Shown: one piece after another, positions 41,708-50,917 of the stretch
Layout of the letters: each line of letters starts with the position of its first letter
Numbering within the stretch: position 1 is the first letter of the stretch
Source of the DNA: JACVRW01 sp963825345
GTDB taxonomy: Bacteria > Actinomycetota > Thermoleophilia > Solirubrobacterales > Thermoleophilaceae
Direction: 5' to 3'
Assembly (NCBI GenBank): GCA_963825345.1
Contig: CAWGSQ010000012.1
Coordinates: 186,001-250,000 of the forward strand
DNA length: 64,000 nt
The notes under the pieces: generated by a model
Databases searched by the model: none
The model's input: only the letters and a program-made list of their open reading frames with translations
Told to the model about the DNA's origin: nothing
Translations under genes and position numbers: made by a program

Positions 41708-43033
41708 ATGGGCGTGGCCCCGCCTCCACCCGTTCCCGGCGGCGTTCTCGAGCGCGTGCGCTCGGACATGCGCTGGCAGAAGGCCGCCCGCGGCCAGTTC
41801 CCGCCCGGCGAGCTCGGCTTCAGCGTACGGCGAACGCGCGAGTTCGAGCGCGATCCGCTGCCGCTTCTGCTGCGGCTGCACGAGCACTACGGGCCGGTCT
41901 TCTCGATGCGGCTGATGTACGCGCCGGTGGTGTTCGCGCTCGGTCCGGAGGCGAACCACTACATGACCGTCTCGGGAGCGTCGAACTTCCGCTGGCGCGA
42001 CGGCGGGATGGGGGATCTGATCCCCCTGCTCGGCGACGGTCTGCTCACCACCGACGGCGACTATCACCGGCGCGCGCGCCGGATCATGCTGCCCGCATTC
42101 CACCGCGAGCAGATCGCCGCCGCCACTGGGACGATGGCCGAGGAGGTCGAGCGGGCGCTCGAGCCCTGGCGCGACGGCGGGCGGCTCGACCTGTACGCCT
42201 GGACCCGCAGGCTCGCGCTGCGGATTGCCATGCGCGCTCTGTTTGGCTTCGACCCCGCGAGCGGCCCGGAGATGGCCCAGCAGTTCGAGCGGGCGCTCGG
42301 GTACTGGGGACGCGCTTACGCGGCGCAGATGCTTCGCGGACCCGGAAGCCCGTATCGCGCGATGGTGCGAGCTCGAGCCTGGCTCGACGAGGTCATCTTC
42401 GCGGAGATCGAGCGACGCCTCGAGTCCGGTGAGCGCGGGTCGGACCTGCTCAGCATGCTCATTGACGCGACCGACGAGGACGGCTCCCGGCTCTCGCAGA
42501 GCGAGCTGCGCGACCAGGTGATGACGCTGCTCTTCGCCGGGCACGACACCACCACCTCCACCGTCACGTTCCTGTTCTACGAGCTGGCCCGCAATCCCGG
42601 TGAGCACGATCTCGACCTCGCCATCGACGAGACGCTCCGCATGTATCCCCCGGCGTGGATCGGGCCGCGGCGCTCGGTCGACGCCTTCGAGCTGCATGGT
42701 GTGGGCGTGCCGGGCGGTGTGCTCGTGAACTACTGCTCGTGGGCGAGCCACCACCTGGCGGATGTCTTCCCAGAGCCGTTCCGCTTCCGTCCGGAGCGCT
42801 TCACCGAGGAGGCGCGCGCGGCGCTCCCGAAGGGCGCATACATCCCATTTGGCGGCGGCTCGCGCACCTGCATCGGGATGCGCTTCGGCCTGCTCGAGGT
42901 CAGGACGATCGCCGAGGCCATTCGGGAGCGCTTTTATATCGAGCTCGCCGAGCCAGACGGCGAGCTGTCGATCCGCCAGATGCCGACGCTCTCGCCGCGC
43001 GGAGGCCTGCGGGTCATAGTCCGTTCGCGTTAA
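41708..43033 (+). CDS. Cytochrome P450
   Basis: From ATG 41708 the product is 441 residues. The frame's long upstream part overlaps the PLD gene and is rejected. I-helix oxygen motif AGHDTTTST is at about residue 279, the K-helix reads DETLRMYPPAW, the PERF region FRPERF, and the haem loop FGGGSRTCIGMRF places the Cys ligand. Between the I-helix (LARNPGEHDLDLAIDETLR) and K-helix only about 10 residues replace the usual 30-40 of the J region, so part of helix J is missing. Substrate unknown; no redox partner gene is nearby. Confidence 0.9.
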   Translation: MGVAPPPPVPGGVLERVRSDMRWQKAARGQFPPGELGFSVRRTREFERDPLPLLLRLHEHYGPVFSMRLMYAPVVFALGPEANHYMTVSGASNFRWRDGGMGDLIPLLGDGLLTTDGDYHRRARRIMLPAFHREQIAAATGTMAEEVERALEPWRDGGRLDLYAWTRRLALRIAMRALFGFDPASGPEMAQQFERALGYWGRAYAAQMLRGPGSPYRAMVRARAWLDEVIFAEIERRLESGERGSDLLSMLIDATDEDGSRLSQSELRDQVMTLLFAGHDTTTSTVTFLFYELARNPGEHDLDLAIDETLRMYPPAWIGPRRSVDAFELHGVGVPGGVLVNYCSWASHHLADVFPEPFRFRPERFTEEARAALPKGAYIPFGGGSRTCIGMRFGLLEVRTIAEAIRERFYIELAEPDGELSIRQMPTLSPRGGLRVIVRSR

Positions 43034-43063
43034 CCCCTTTTCGGTCAAGACGCCGAAAGAGGG
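43034..43063 (+). terminator. Hairpin directly after the P450 stop codon
   Basis: CCCCTTTTCGG and CCGAAAGAGGG pair with one mismatch and one G-U around an 8-nt loop, starting immediately after the TAA. No T-run follows. Probably a GC-type terminator. Confidence 0.4.
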
Positions 43064-43076
43064 CTACCCTGCGCGC

Positions 43077-45632
43077 ATGCTGAGACTCTCGCGCCTCGTT
43101 CCGCTCACCGTTCTGGCCGTGCTGGCCTACGCCGTCCCGGCGGCCGGCCAGTCGGCGCCTCCCGGAGATATCGTGATCTCCGAGTTCCGCACCCGCGGAC
43201 CCGCCGGCGGCAACGACGAGTTCGTGGAGCTGCGCAACCGCTCGGCGGGACCGGTCGACATCTCCGGCTGGCGGCTCCAGGGCTGCGCCGCAGGGTCGGG
43301 AGCGCCCTCGAACCGCGCGACGGTCGGCAGCGACGTATTCCTCCCAGCGGGCGGCTCCTACCTGTTCGCCAACAACGGAGCAGGCGGCTATTCCGGGGCG
43401 GTCGTGCCCGACCAGACGTACGCGACCGGCTTCACCGACTTCATGAGCTCGAACGCCTCAGGCATCCGGATCACCTCCCCAGCCGACCCAGCCGACACGG
43501 CGCGGGACGGAGTGGGCTCTCCGGACAGCCCCTGCCACGAGGGGGCGGGGCTCCTGACGCCCGGCACGAACACCGACAGCGCCTTCGAGCGCCTGGGCGG
43601 GACCACCGACACGAACAACAACCTGCAGGATTTCCAGGGGCCGAAGCCGGGCGACCCCCAGAACAGCGGCGGCAATACCACCCCCGAGCCCCCGATCTCC
43701 GGCCTCCGCATCCACGACATCCAGGGACGCCAGCACCTGTCGCCCTACCGCGGCTCGTTCGCGCTGGCGGTGCCGGGCGTGGTCACCGCGCGGCGCTTCA
43801 ACGGCTTCTACTTCCAGGACCCCCAGCCCGATGCGGATGACAGGACCTCGGAGGGCGTCTTCGTCTTCACCAGTGGCCCTCCGCCCACGGCCGCGGCAGT
43901 GGGCTCCGCCGTCCTCGTGAGCGGCCGCGTCACGGAGTTCCGCGCCGGCTGCACCCCCTCGTGCACCGCGCCGGACTTCCCCGCCGGCAACTTCGGGGCC
44001 GCCGCCTTCGCGAACCTCTCCATTACCGAGATCGACCGTGCGACCGTCGCGCCGGGCGGCGCGGGCGAGGTCGCGCCCACCGTGGTGGGCGAGGGCGGAC
44101 GTGTGCCGCCCACGACCGTGATCGACAACGACACACCCGATCCGCAGGTGGATGACCCGCCCCTCGTGAACGGGAACGTGGAGAGCAAGTCGGGCCCCCC
44201 GCTCGACACTGCGAACCAGGACCCGACCTTCGATCCCGACGAGGACGGCATCGACTTCTACGAGTCGCTCGAGGGCATGCTCACGCAGGTGAACCGCGCC
44301 GTTGTGATCGCGCCGACGAACACGTTCAGCCCTGGCGCGGCGAACGAGAACTCGGAGCTGGCCGTGCTTGCCGACAACGGTGAGCACGCTGGCCTGCGCA
44401 CGTCTCGCGGCGGCATCCTTGTGCGCTCCTTCGACGAGGAGCTGCCGCACGAGTACCGCTTCGGCGACTTCAACCCGGAGCGGATCATCCTGAACGACCC
44501 GGTGGCCCGCGACAGCGGCGCGGCGGCCGCGCCGAAGGCGCAGGTGGGCGACCACTTCGACGGTCCAATCGAGGCGGTGGTGGACTACTCGTTCGGCAAC
44601 TACAAGTTCCTGGCGCGGGACTTCCCGACACTCGAGCAGGGCGGCCTAACGCCTGAGTCGGCGCCGCCGGCGGGCAAGCACGACCTGTCGGTCGCCTCCT
44701 ACAACGTCGAGAACCTCGACCCGGTGAACGACGCCGCGCGCATCCAGGAGATCGCGCGCCAGATCAAGGACAACCTCAGGGCGCCGGACATCCTCGGCGT
44801 CGAGGAGGTGCAGGACCTCGATGGCGAGGGCCCCGCCGGCCCGGCCGGCGATCCGACCTTCGCCGCGCTCGTGGACGCCATCGCGGACGTTGGCGGACCG
44901 ACCTACGAGTACCGCCAGATCGACCCGGTCCACAACCAGGACGGGGGAGCACCGAACGCGAACATCCGGGTCGGATTCCTATTCCAGCCGGATCGCGTGA
45001 GCTTCGTGGATCGTCCAGGCGGCACCGCGCTGACCGCCACCGAGGAGGACCCGGCGCAGCCGGGCGCGCAGCTCACGTTCAGCCCGGGCCGGATCGAGCC
45101 CGAGAACGCGGTCTGGGAGGACAGCCGAAAGCCGCTTGCAGGCGAGTTCCTGTTCGAGGGCCGCAGGCTGTTCGTGGTGGCGAACCACTTCGCGTCCAAG
45201 GGCGGCGACGCCCCCCTGTTCGGCCGCTTCCAGGAGCCCTACAGGCCGAGCGAGCTGCAGCGCCGCGGACAGGCACGCGTCGTGAACGGGTGGGTCGAGC
45301 GGCTGCTGGCCGTCGACAAGAATGCGCGCGTGATCGTGCTCGGAGATCTCAACGACTTCGAGTTCTCAGAGACGGTCAACGTGCTCCAGCGCGGAGCGCC
45401 CGGGTCGGAGTACGAGCTCACGGAGCTCTGGCAGATGGTGCCGGAGAACAACCACTACTCGTACATCTTCGAGGGCAACGGTCAGGTGCTCGACCACATC
45501 CTGGCGTCGCGCTCCCTGCTCGCCCCGCGTCCGGACTTCGGTCCGATCCACATGAACGCGGAATTCGACGACGAGCAGCAGAGCGACCATGACCCGCCGC
45601 TCGCACGTTTCCGGGTGACCGGCGAGAAGTAG
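43077..45632 (+). CDS. Secreted multidomain nuclease (lamin-tail domain plus EEP phosphatase fold)
   Basis: An 851-residue exported protein with a signal peptide ending AAGQS. Domain order: lamin-tail domain (residues about 30-170, IVISEFRTRGPAGGNDEFVELRN), an OB-like domain (about 215-320, IHDIQGRQHLSPYRG, the layout of ExeM/NucH-type nucleases), then an endonuclease/exonuclease/phosphatase domain (about 540-850). The EEP motifs are SYNVENLDP, GVEEVQD, NHFASKGGD, LGDLNDFEFSE and QSDHDPPLARF. It probably degrades extracellular DNA or RNA for nutrients, including phosphate. It ends flush against the convergent DUF2182 gene. Confidence 0.88.
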   Translation: MLRLSRLVPLTVLAVLAYAVPAAGQSAPPGDIVISEFRTRGPAGGNDEFVELRNRSAGPVDISGWRLQGCAAGSGAPSNRATVGSDVFLPAGGSYLFANNGAGGYSGAVVPDQTYATGFTDFMSSNASGIRITSPADPADTARDGVGSPDSPCHEGAGLLTPGTNTDSAFERLGGTTDTNNNLQDFQGPKPGDPQNSGGNTTPEPPISGLRIHDIQGRQHLSPYRGSFALAVPGVVTARRFNGFYFQDPQPDADDRTSEGVFVFTSGPPPTAAAVGSAVLVSGRVTEFRAGCTPSCTAPDFPAGNFGAAAFANLSITEIDRATVAPGGAGEVAPTVVGEGGRVPPTTVIDNDTPDPQVDDPPLVNGNVESKSGPPLDTANQDPTFDPDEDGIDFYESLEGMLTQVNRAVVIAPTNTFSPGAANENSELAVLADNGEHAGLRTSRGGILVRSFDEELPHEYRFGDFNPERIILNDPVARDSGAAAAPKAQVGDHFDGPIEAVVDYSFGNYKFLARDFPTLEQGGLTPESAPPAGKHDLSVASYNVENLDPVNDAARIQEIARQIKDNLRAPDILGVEEVQDLDGEGPAGPAGDPTFAALVDAIADVGGPTYEYRQIDPVHNQDGGAPNANIRVGFLFQPDRVSFVDRPGGTALTATEEDPAQPGAQLTFSPGRIEPENAVWEDSRKPLAGEFLFEGRRLFVVANHFASKGGDAPLFGRFQEPYRPSELQRRGQARVVNGWVERLLAVDKNARVIVLGDLNDFEFSETVNVLQRGAPGSEYELTELWQMVPENNHYSYIFEGNGQVLDHILASRSLLAPRPDFGPIHMNAEFDDEQQSDHDPPLARFRVTGEK

Positions 45633-46484
45633 CTAGCGCATCATCTGCATGCCGTCGCCCTGACCGCCGCCGCCGTCCGGCATCGACATGCCGGGCTCGG
45701 AGAAGCCGGGCACGTCCGCCGGTGAGATCGCGATGCCGAGTCCGAGCAGGAGCAGCAACACCGCAACGGTCCAACGCGCGGCGACGGGCCACGGCAGCAG
45801 CTTCTCGGCGGCTATGAACGCAGCGATCAGGGCCATCCAGCCAAGGCTCATGACCCCGACCGCGAACAGCGCCGCCATCAGCGCCCAGCAGCAGCCGAGG
45901 CACCACGCGCCGTGTCGCGCCCCGAGCTCGAGGCCGCCCACGCGGCCGTGACGCCAGCGCTCGGCGAGGAACATCATGGGGCTGCGGCACTTGACCAGGC
46001 AGGCCTGCTTGAGCGGCGTCACCTGGTAGATGGCGGCGACCAGGATCACGCCGGCGGTCACGTAGCGCCCGGCCTCGTCCCAGGCAAGGAATGGCGGGTC
46101 GATGGCTCGCACCAGCTCGAACACCCCGTACGCAACGAGACCGGCGAGCGTCCAGACGAGGAGGTAGCCGGCCACGAAGAGCGCCGTCGCGTCCGGTGCG
46201 GCGCCGGCGCCACGTGCGCGGTGCCCCTCGCGAAGGCGGTCGTACATGAGCACGGTGGGCGCCACCGAGGGGAACATCATCGCGGCCATCATCACGACCC
46301 AGACCGTTACGTAGAAGCCGAGCGAGCCGAGCGCCATCCCGGGGGTCGAGTCCATCTCGCCCATCCGGTTGTCGGTGACAAACCAGGCGATGAGCGCTAG
46401 GACGAGCAGTGCGCCCAGCAAACCGAGCTGGGCTCGGTCGAGCCGGGACGACGTGGTACGGCGTTGAACCTGGGCTGCCTCCAA
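45633..46484 (-). CDS. DUF2182 integral membrane protein
   Basis: A 283-residue protein with about seven hydrophobic helices. The conserved MMAAMMFPSVAPTVLMYDRL is near residue 63. Two Cys clusters, KQACLVKCRSP and GAWCLGCCWALM, are typical of DUF2182 and suggest metal or haem handling (inference). The C-terminus is Gly/Met-rich and exposed. Its start lies 1 bp after the DUF1326 stop, the usual partner, so they form an operon. Confidence 0.85.
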   Translation of the reverse strand: MEAAQVQRRTTSSRLDRAQLGLLGALLVLALIAWFVTDNRMGEMDSTPGMALGSLGFYVTVWVVMMAAMMFPSVAPTVLMYDRLREGHRARGAGAAPDATALFVAGYLLVWTLAGLVAYGVFELVRAIDPPFLAWDEAGRYVTAGVILVAAIYQVTPLKQACLVKCRSPMMFLAERWRHGRVGGLELGARHGAWCLGCCWALMAALFAVGVMSLGWMALIAAFIAAEKLLPWPVAARWTVAVLLLLLGLGIAISPADVPGFSEPGMSMPDGGGGQGDGMQMMR

Positions 46485-46485
46485 G

Positions 46486-47091
46486 TCAGGCGGCCCAGGA
46501 GAACGGATTGGCGAAGGCGGAGCCGCCCTCGAAGGCGAAGTCGATTCCGAACGCGCTCACGTGCGACGTGGTGGCCTTCGCGATCGTCAGATCCGAGCCC
46601 GCCGGGTGGAAGATGCCCACGAGCCTCGCGGGGACCCCGTCCTCCTTGCCGAACGAGACGATCTCCTGCACCGCGACCTCGCCGTCGTCGCCCACCTTGA
46701 TCCGGTGCGTGCCGTTCTCGTGTGAGACCTCCATCGGCACACGCTCCATCCCGAGCTGCTCGCTGACGAGCGGCCCAAGAGCCTCCATCGGCCCGCCCAG
46801 CTGTCCACCGAACACCGCGCCGAGCTTCTCCACCTGCTCGTCGGACGCACGGTCATCGATGAGGACGCCGAGCCGCCAGTTGCCCTCGCTCATGACCTTC
46901 GGCGTGTCGATCATCGCGGCCACGGTGAGGTCGCTCACATCGACTCCGTCCACCTCACCCGACTCGACCTGGAAGACGAGAAAGGCGTTGCAGCGATCCC
47001 GGTCCGCGCCGAGATCGAGCGACACGGTGCACGGACACGGGACATCGCAGGAGCAGTTCTCGAAGTACTGGCCCTCGATCTTCCAGGCCAT
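46486..47091 (-). CDS. DUF1326 domain protein
   Basis: A 201-residue soluble protein starting at ATG 47091 with a GGAGG site. The N-terminal YFENCSCDVPCPC places four Cys in nine residues, a metal-binding-type cluster. The rest is beta-rich (GNWRLGVLIDDRASDEQ, GTHRIKVGDDGEVAVQEIV). It is paired with the DUF2182 gene as in many actinobacteria and proteobacteria; function unproven. Confidence 0.88.
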   Translation of the reverse strand: MAWKIEGQYFENCSCDVPCPCTVSLDLGADRDRCNAFLVFQVESGEVDGVDVSDLTVAAMIDTPKVMSEGNWRLGVLIDDRASDEQVEKLGAVFGGQLGGPMEALGPLVSEQLGMERVPMEVSHENGTHRIKVGDDGEVAVQEIVSFGKEDGVPARLVGIFHPAGSDLTIAKATTSHVSAFGIDFAFEGGSAFANPFSWAA

Positions 47092-47146
47092 CGGACCTCC
47101 CTCGGTTGCAGTGCGGCCATTTTAGCCTCCTCTAGGCTTGCGCCGC

Positions 47147-48112
47147 ATGCCCAGCGCAGCCACCACAGGCACCGCCCGGCGGGTCCCCGCAGAGGACCTC
47201 GAACTCAAGGAGATCGAGCTCCACGGACACCGCGTGGCCTACCGCTGCGCGGGGAGCGGCCCCGCGATAGTGCTCGTCCATGGGATCACCTCCACGTCGG
47301 CCACGTGGGAACGCGTGATGCCCTACCTCGCCAGCCGCTTCACGGTGATCGCGCCGGATCTGATCGGACACGGCGAGTCGGCAAAGCCGCGCGGCGACTA
47401 TTCGCTCGGCGCCTACGCGAGCGGGATCCGTGACCTGATGGTGACGCTCGGGCACGAGAGCGCGACCTTCGTGGGGCACTCGCTCGGAGGCGGGGTGGTG
47501 ATGCAGGCGGCCTACCAGTTCCCGGAGCGCTGCGAGCGCCTGGTGCTCGTGGACAGCGGCGGGCTGGGTCGCGAGCTGAACATGCTGCTGCGGGCCGCGA
47601 CGCTGCCGCTCTCCGAGATCGTCCTGCCGCTGCTGGCGAGCACCCGGTTGCTCGACGTGGGCCGCTCCGTTGGCCGGTTCTTCGGACGGCTCGGGCTTCA
47701 CGCGGGCACCGACATGGCCGAGCTGGCCCGCGGGCACGCCTCACTGGAGGACCCCGAGGCGCGCGCCGCGTTCGTGCACACCCTGCGGACGATCGTGGAC
47801 CCGCTCGGACAGCGGGTGAACGCCACCGACCGCCTCTACCTCGCCGAGAACATCCCGTTTCTGATCGTCTGGGGCGAGCGCGACCCGATCATCCCGGTCG
47901 AGCACGGCCTGTCGGCGCACCAGCTCGTGCCGAGCAGCCGCCTCGAGCTGTTCGAGGACGCGGGGCACTTCCCGCACCTCGACGAGCCCCAGCGCTTCCT
48001 CGATGTCCTGCTCGACTTCATCGAGACGACCGAGCCGGCCGACGTGGACCCGGAGGAATGGCGGGAGCTCTTGAAGAGCGGCCGGGTCAGCGCCGGCGGG
48101 CGAGGAGCCTGA
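47147..48112 (+). CDS. Alpha/beta hydrolase
   Basis: From ATG 47147 the product is 321 residues (TTG 47138 is possible). The oxyanion loop VHGITSTSATW is near residue 45, nucleophile GHSLGGG near 112, catalytic Asp in WGERDPIIP near 251, and His in DAGHFPHLDEP near 280. A cap region lies between residues 140 and 225. Similar enzymes are esterases, lactonases or C-C hydrolases; substrate unknown. Its 3' end overlaps the convergent M36-like gene by 26 bp. Confidence 0.87.
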   Translation: MPSAATTGTARRVPAEDLELKEIELHGHRVAYRCAGSGPAIVLVHGITSTSATWERVMPYLASRFTVIAPDLIGHGESAKPRGDYSLGAYASGIRDLMVTLGHESATFVGHSLGGGVVMQAAYQFPERCERLVLVDSGGLGRELNMLLRAATLPLSEIVLPLLASTRLLDVGRSVGRFFGRLGLHAGTDMAELARGHASLEDPEARAAFVHTLRTIVDPLGQRVNATDRLYLAENIPFLIVWGERDPIIPVEHGLSAHQLVPSSRLELFEDAGHFPHLDEPQRFLDVLLDFIETTEPADVDPEEWRELLKSGRVSAGGRGA

Positions 48113-50765
48113 AGGTCAGGCTCTTCGGGGCCGACCGCTGGGCCGCCGCGTCGGTGGCCACCAGCGTGAGGCGGTACTTGCCGGGACGAAGCGCCCGGCG
48201 GCGGGTCAGCCGACCCTGGAAGCGGAGCAGGTTGGACCCGAGGACAGCGGATCGCCTGAGGCTCCCGGAACGCACGTAGCGAGTGCAGCGCGGACGCCCC
48301 CTGCGTGCGCGAGTGGGAGCCAGGCAGCGCCGGCCGACCTTCCGGCCCGGCAGCGCCCGCCGGAAGTCGTAGCTGACCCTGGCTGCCTCGGAGAGCCGGA
48401 AGCGGATCGTCGTGCCCGTGCGCACCGCCGAGCTCTGCGGCAGCCCGCGTCCGAGCCTGAAGCGATTCGGCTTCATCGACACCGCGGTCAGGGTCGGAAC
48501 GGCGTCCGTGGGCGTTGGCGTTGGCGTCGGCTGCTGCGTCGGCGCCTCCGGCAACGTCGAGAACACCTGCAGCTCCGCCGCGCGCACCGTTCGATCCGTC
48601 CGTGTCACGCCTCCCGCGTTTCCGAGGGTGCAGTCGGAGTTGCTCGAGGGATCGTTTTCGAGGGAGTTGTCATTGAAGAGCGGCAGGCCGGTGCACTGGT
48701 TGCTCACCACAACCAGGCGGATGTGGGTGGCGAGCGTGTCGGGCACGTCGAAGCTGCGCAGGTTGAGATCGGGTGTCATCGGCCGCGGCGCGGCGCCGGG
48801 GAAGGCATCGGCCGGACTGGTGTAGATCTTCGTGAACTCGCCCCCCGCATCGCAGCCCTCCACGCAGGTGTGGAGCTCGAACTGGCGCAACGCCGTGAAG
48901 CGGTTCTGGTTGTCCACGTCCTCGCGCTCATCGCCGTCGTCGGTGCCACGCAGGAGAGCGCTCACGTTCACGCGCTCGACGCGCTGAGGTCCACCGGCCA
49001 GGCGCACCGTCACCTGGGCGCCGCCGACGTCGGGCGACCGGTTGGCCACCTCCCAATTGGTCTCCTCGGTGTCGTCGATGAGCTGCTGGCGGCGGTCCCC
49101 GTCGCCTGAGACCGCCGCGCCGTTCGTGGCCGAAGCGCGGTTCGTCGCCATGGGAACGCCAAGAGCCACGCCGGACGAGGCCGGGATGTCGCGCTCGAAG
49201 CGCTGCGTGCCGAAGCCGGCGCCGCGGGCGACGAAGCGGTAGTGGCCGGGGACGAGTGTCACGACGTCGTCGAGCGCGGTCGAGGGGTCGGTGTCGGCCA
49301 CCGGAGTCACGCCAGCCTCGTGGTCGCCGACGAAGAGCTCGGCGGCGATCGGCGGCGCACCCGCCCGGTCAGCCGCCGAGGGCGCGAACGTGACCGTGGC
49401 CTCGTCGGTGCGCTCCGGTGAGGTGAAGCTCGCCACGGGGTTCGGATCGCCGCTGCCGACGCTCGAGGCACCGTCACCCAGGCCGCGCCTCGCGAACGCG
49501 CTCCAGAGCACCGGCTGGTCAGCGGCCTCCGCGGCGGCGAGGTACGCATCGCGCGCCTGCACCATGGTCGCCGTGGCGGGCAGATCCGGCAGTGCGTCGA
49601 AGACGAGCTGGATCCAGCGTCGCTGGCCGTCCGATGGGTACTTGGCCACCAGCGCCTGCCTGATGTCGTAATTCACCGCCGCCCAGATCTCGCCGTCGTC
49701 ATGCGGCGCATTGCCGCCGCTGCCGTCGTAGCCCTGCACGTCCGAGTAGTTGAGCGGGCTCGCGGCCATGGAGTAGTTGCGAATGCCGCGCGAGCCGTTG
49801 CCGCTCACGTAGGCGCCGACGGCGAACGGGTCCTCGTCGTCGGCAGGCGCGTAGCCGAGATCGTGCAGATAGCCCACCGCCACCACGTCGGCAAGGCCCT
49901 CGCCGATCGCACGCGCCTGACCATCCGCGCTGCCCGTGAAACCGCCCGCGGCCCCGGCCCGAACCCGGCGGTTCACGATCGCATGGGCGTATTGGTGCGC
50001 GATCCCCGACATGTCGAAGGAGTCGTCGACGCACTGCGGGTAGTAGGCACCGGCGATCGGCTGCCACAGGTACGAGCTGATGGCGGGGGACGTGCCGTCG
50101 GCGGGAGTGGTGGCGTTCGCGGCGTCACGCCCGGAGAAGGTCGGCGCGCCCGCCTTCGGTCCCGCCTGGGCATCGCCCAGCACCGGGTCGCTGCCCTCCA
50201 TGTTGAACGCCGCAGGGTTGAAGCCGAGAGCCTCCGACCAGTCGTGCATGCGGTTGAGGCCCGAGAACAGGTTGATGATCGCCGCGTTGACGTCATTCGC
50301 GTTGGTGCCGCCGCTGCCCGGAGGTGGTCCTGCGAACACGGCCGGGTTGCACCTGCCGCTGCGCCAGGAATTGGTCCAGGGAGCGAGGTACTCACGCTCC
50401 ACGCTGACCGGCTTGACGGAACGGTCGGGGCCCGGGTTCAGAGGGCTGAGTGCCGAAAGAGCAGCATCCGCATTCGGACCGCTCGTTGTGAACGTCGGCG
50501 TAGGCGAACCGGAGTCCCAGGGGGTCGAGGCAAACACCGGCGGGTCGCGTTCGTCGACATCGCATGGGACCGCCGGCACGGTCCCCCCGGGGAAACAGCC
50601 CACCACTCGCCGGTCGGGATCCGACCCGTCCAGGTGCGGGATGTTCGGGAAGTACTTCCAGTTCGGCTGATCCGCCGCTGCCAGCGCACCCGCTGGAACG
50701 ACTGCCGCAACGGCCGTGCTCAGCGCGGCAAACACCGCGACGAGGAGCCTCCGATCCCCTGCCAT
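48087..50765 (-). CDS. Secreted fungalysin (M36)-like protein with altered HExxH motif
   Basis: From ATG 50765 the product is 892 residues with a signal peptide ending ALAAAD (GTG 50801 adds 12). The M36 core spans about 60-440: NLFSGLNRMHDWSEALGF, AYYPQCVDDSFDM, IAHQYAHAIVNR, IGEGLADVVAVGY and APHDDGEIWAAVNYDIRQAL. These match fungalysins except that the catalytic Glu of HExxH is Gln (codon CAA at 49992-49994, residue 258). The zinc ligands remain. A beta-rich region follows, then a Thr/Pro linker and an Arg/Cys-rich beta-sandwich C-terminus common in Thermoleophilia exported proteins. It is probably catalytically weak or dead, possibly a binding protein. Confidence 0.85.
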   Translation of the reverse strand: MAGDRRLLVAVFAALSTAVAAVVPAGALAAADQPNWKYFPNIPHLDGSDPDRRVVGCFPGGTVPAVPCDVDERDPPVFASTPWDSGSPTPTFTTSGPNADAALSALSPLNPGPDRSVKPVSVEREYLAPWTNSWRSGRCNPAVFAGPPPGSGGTNANDVNAAIINLFSGLNRMHDWSEALGFNPAAFNMEGSDPVLGDAQAGPKAGAPTFSGRDAANATTPADGTSPAISSYLWQPIAGAYYPQCVDDSFDMSGIAHQYAHAIVNRRVRAGAAGGFTGSADGQARAIGEGLADVVAVGYLHDLGYAPADDEDPFAVGAYVSGNGSRGIRNYSMAASPLNYSDVQGYDGSGGNAPHDDGEIWAAVNYDIRQALVAKYPSDGQRRWIQLVFDALPDLPATATMVQARDAYLAAAEAADQPVLWSAFARRGLGDGASSVGSGDPNPVASFTSPERTDEATVTFAPSAADRAGAPPIAAELFVGDHEAGVTPVADTDPSTALDDVVTLVPGHYRFVARGAGFGTQRFERDIPASSGVALGVPMATNRASATNGAAVSGDGDRRQQLIDDTEETNWEVANRSPDVGGAQVTVRLAGGPQRVERVNVSALLRGTDDGDEREDVDNQNRFTALRQFELHTCVEGCDAGGEFTKIYTSPADAFPGAAPRPMTPDLNLRSFDVPDTLATHIRLVVVSNQCTGLPLFNDNSLENDPSSNSDCTLGNAGGVTRTDRTVRAAELQVFSTLPEAPTQQPTPTPTPTDAVPTLTAVSMKPNRFRLGRGLPQSSAVRTGTTIRFRLSEAARVSYDFRRALPGRKVGRRCLAPTRARRGRPRCTRYVRSGSLRRSAVLGSNLLRFQGRLTRRRALRPGKYRLTLVATDAAAQRSAPKSLTFRLLARRR

Positions 50766-50917
50766 CAGGACAAGGTAGGCCCATATGGACCCGGGCGCCA
50801 CAAATTGGTCTCCCTAAGTCCGCAGCGTCAGTTAGTCTCGATCCCCTCGGCGTTCCCTCACTGGTCCGGTGGTTCGCCCTATGCGCTCGGTTCACCCGCG
50901 TTCGGAAGGCACCACCT

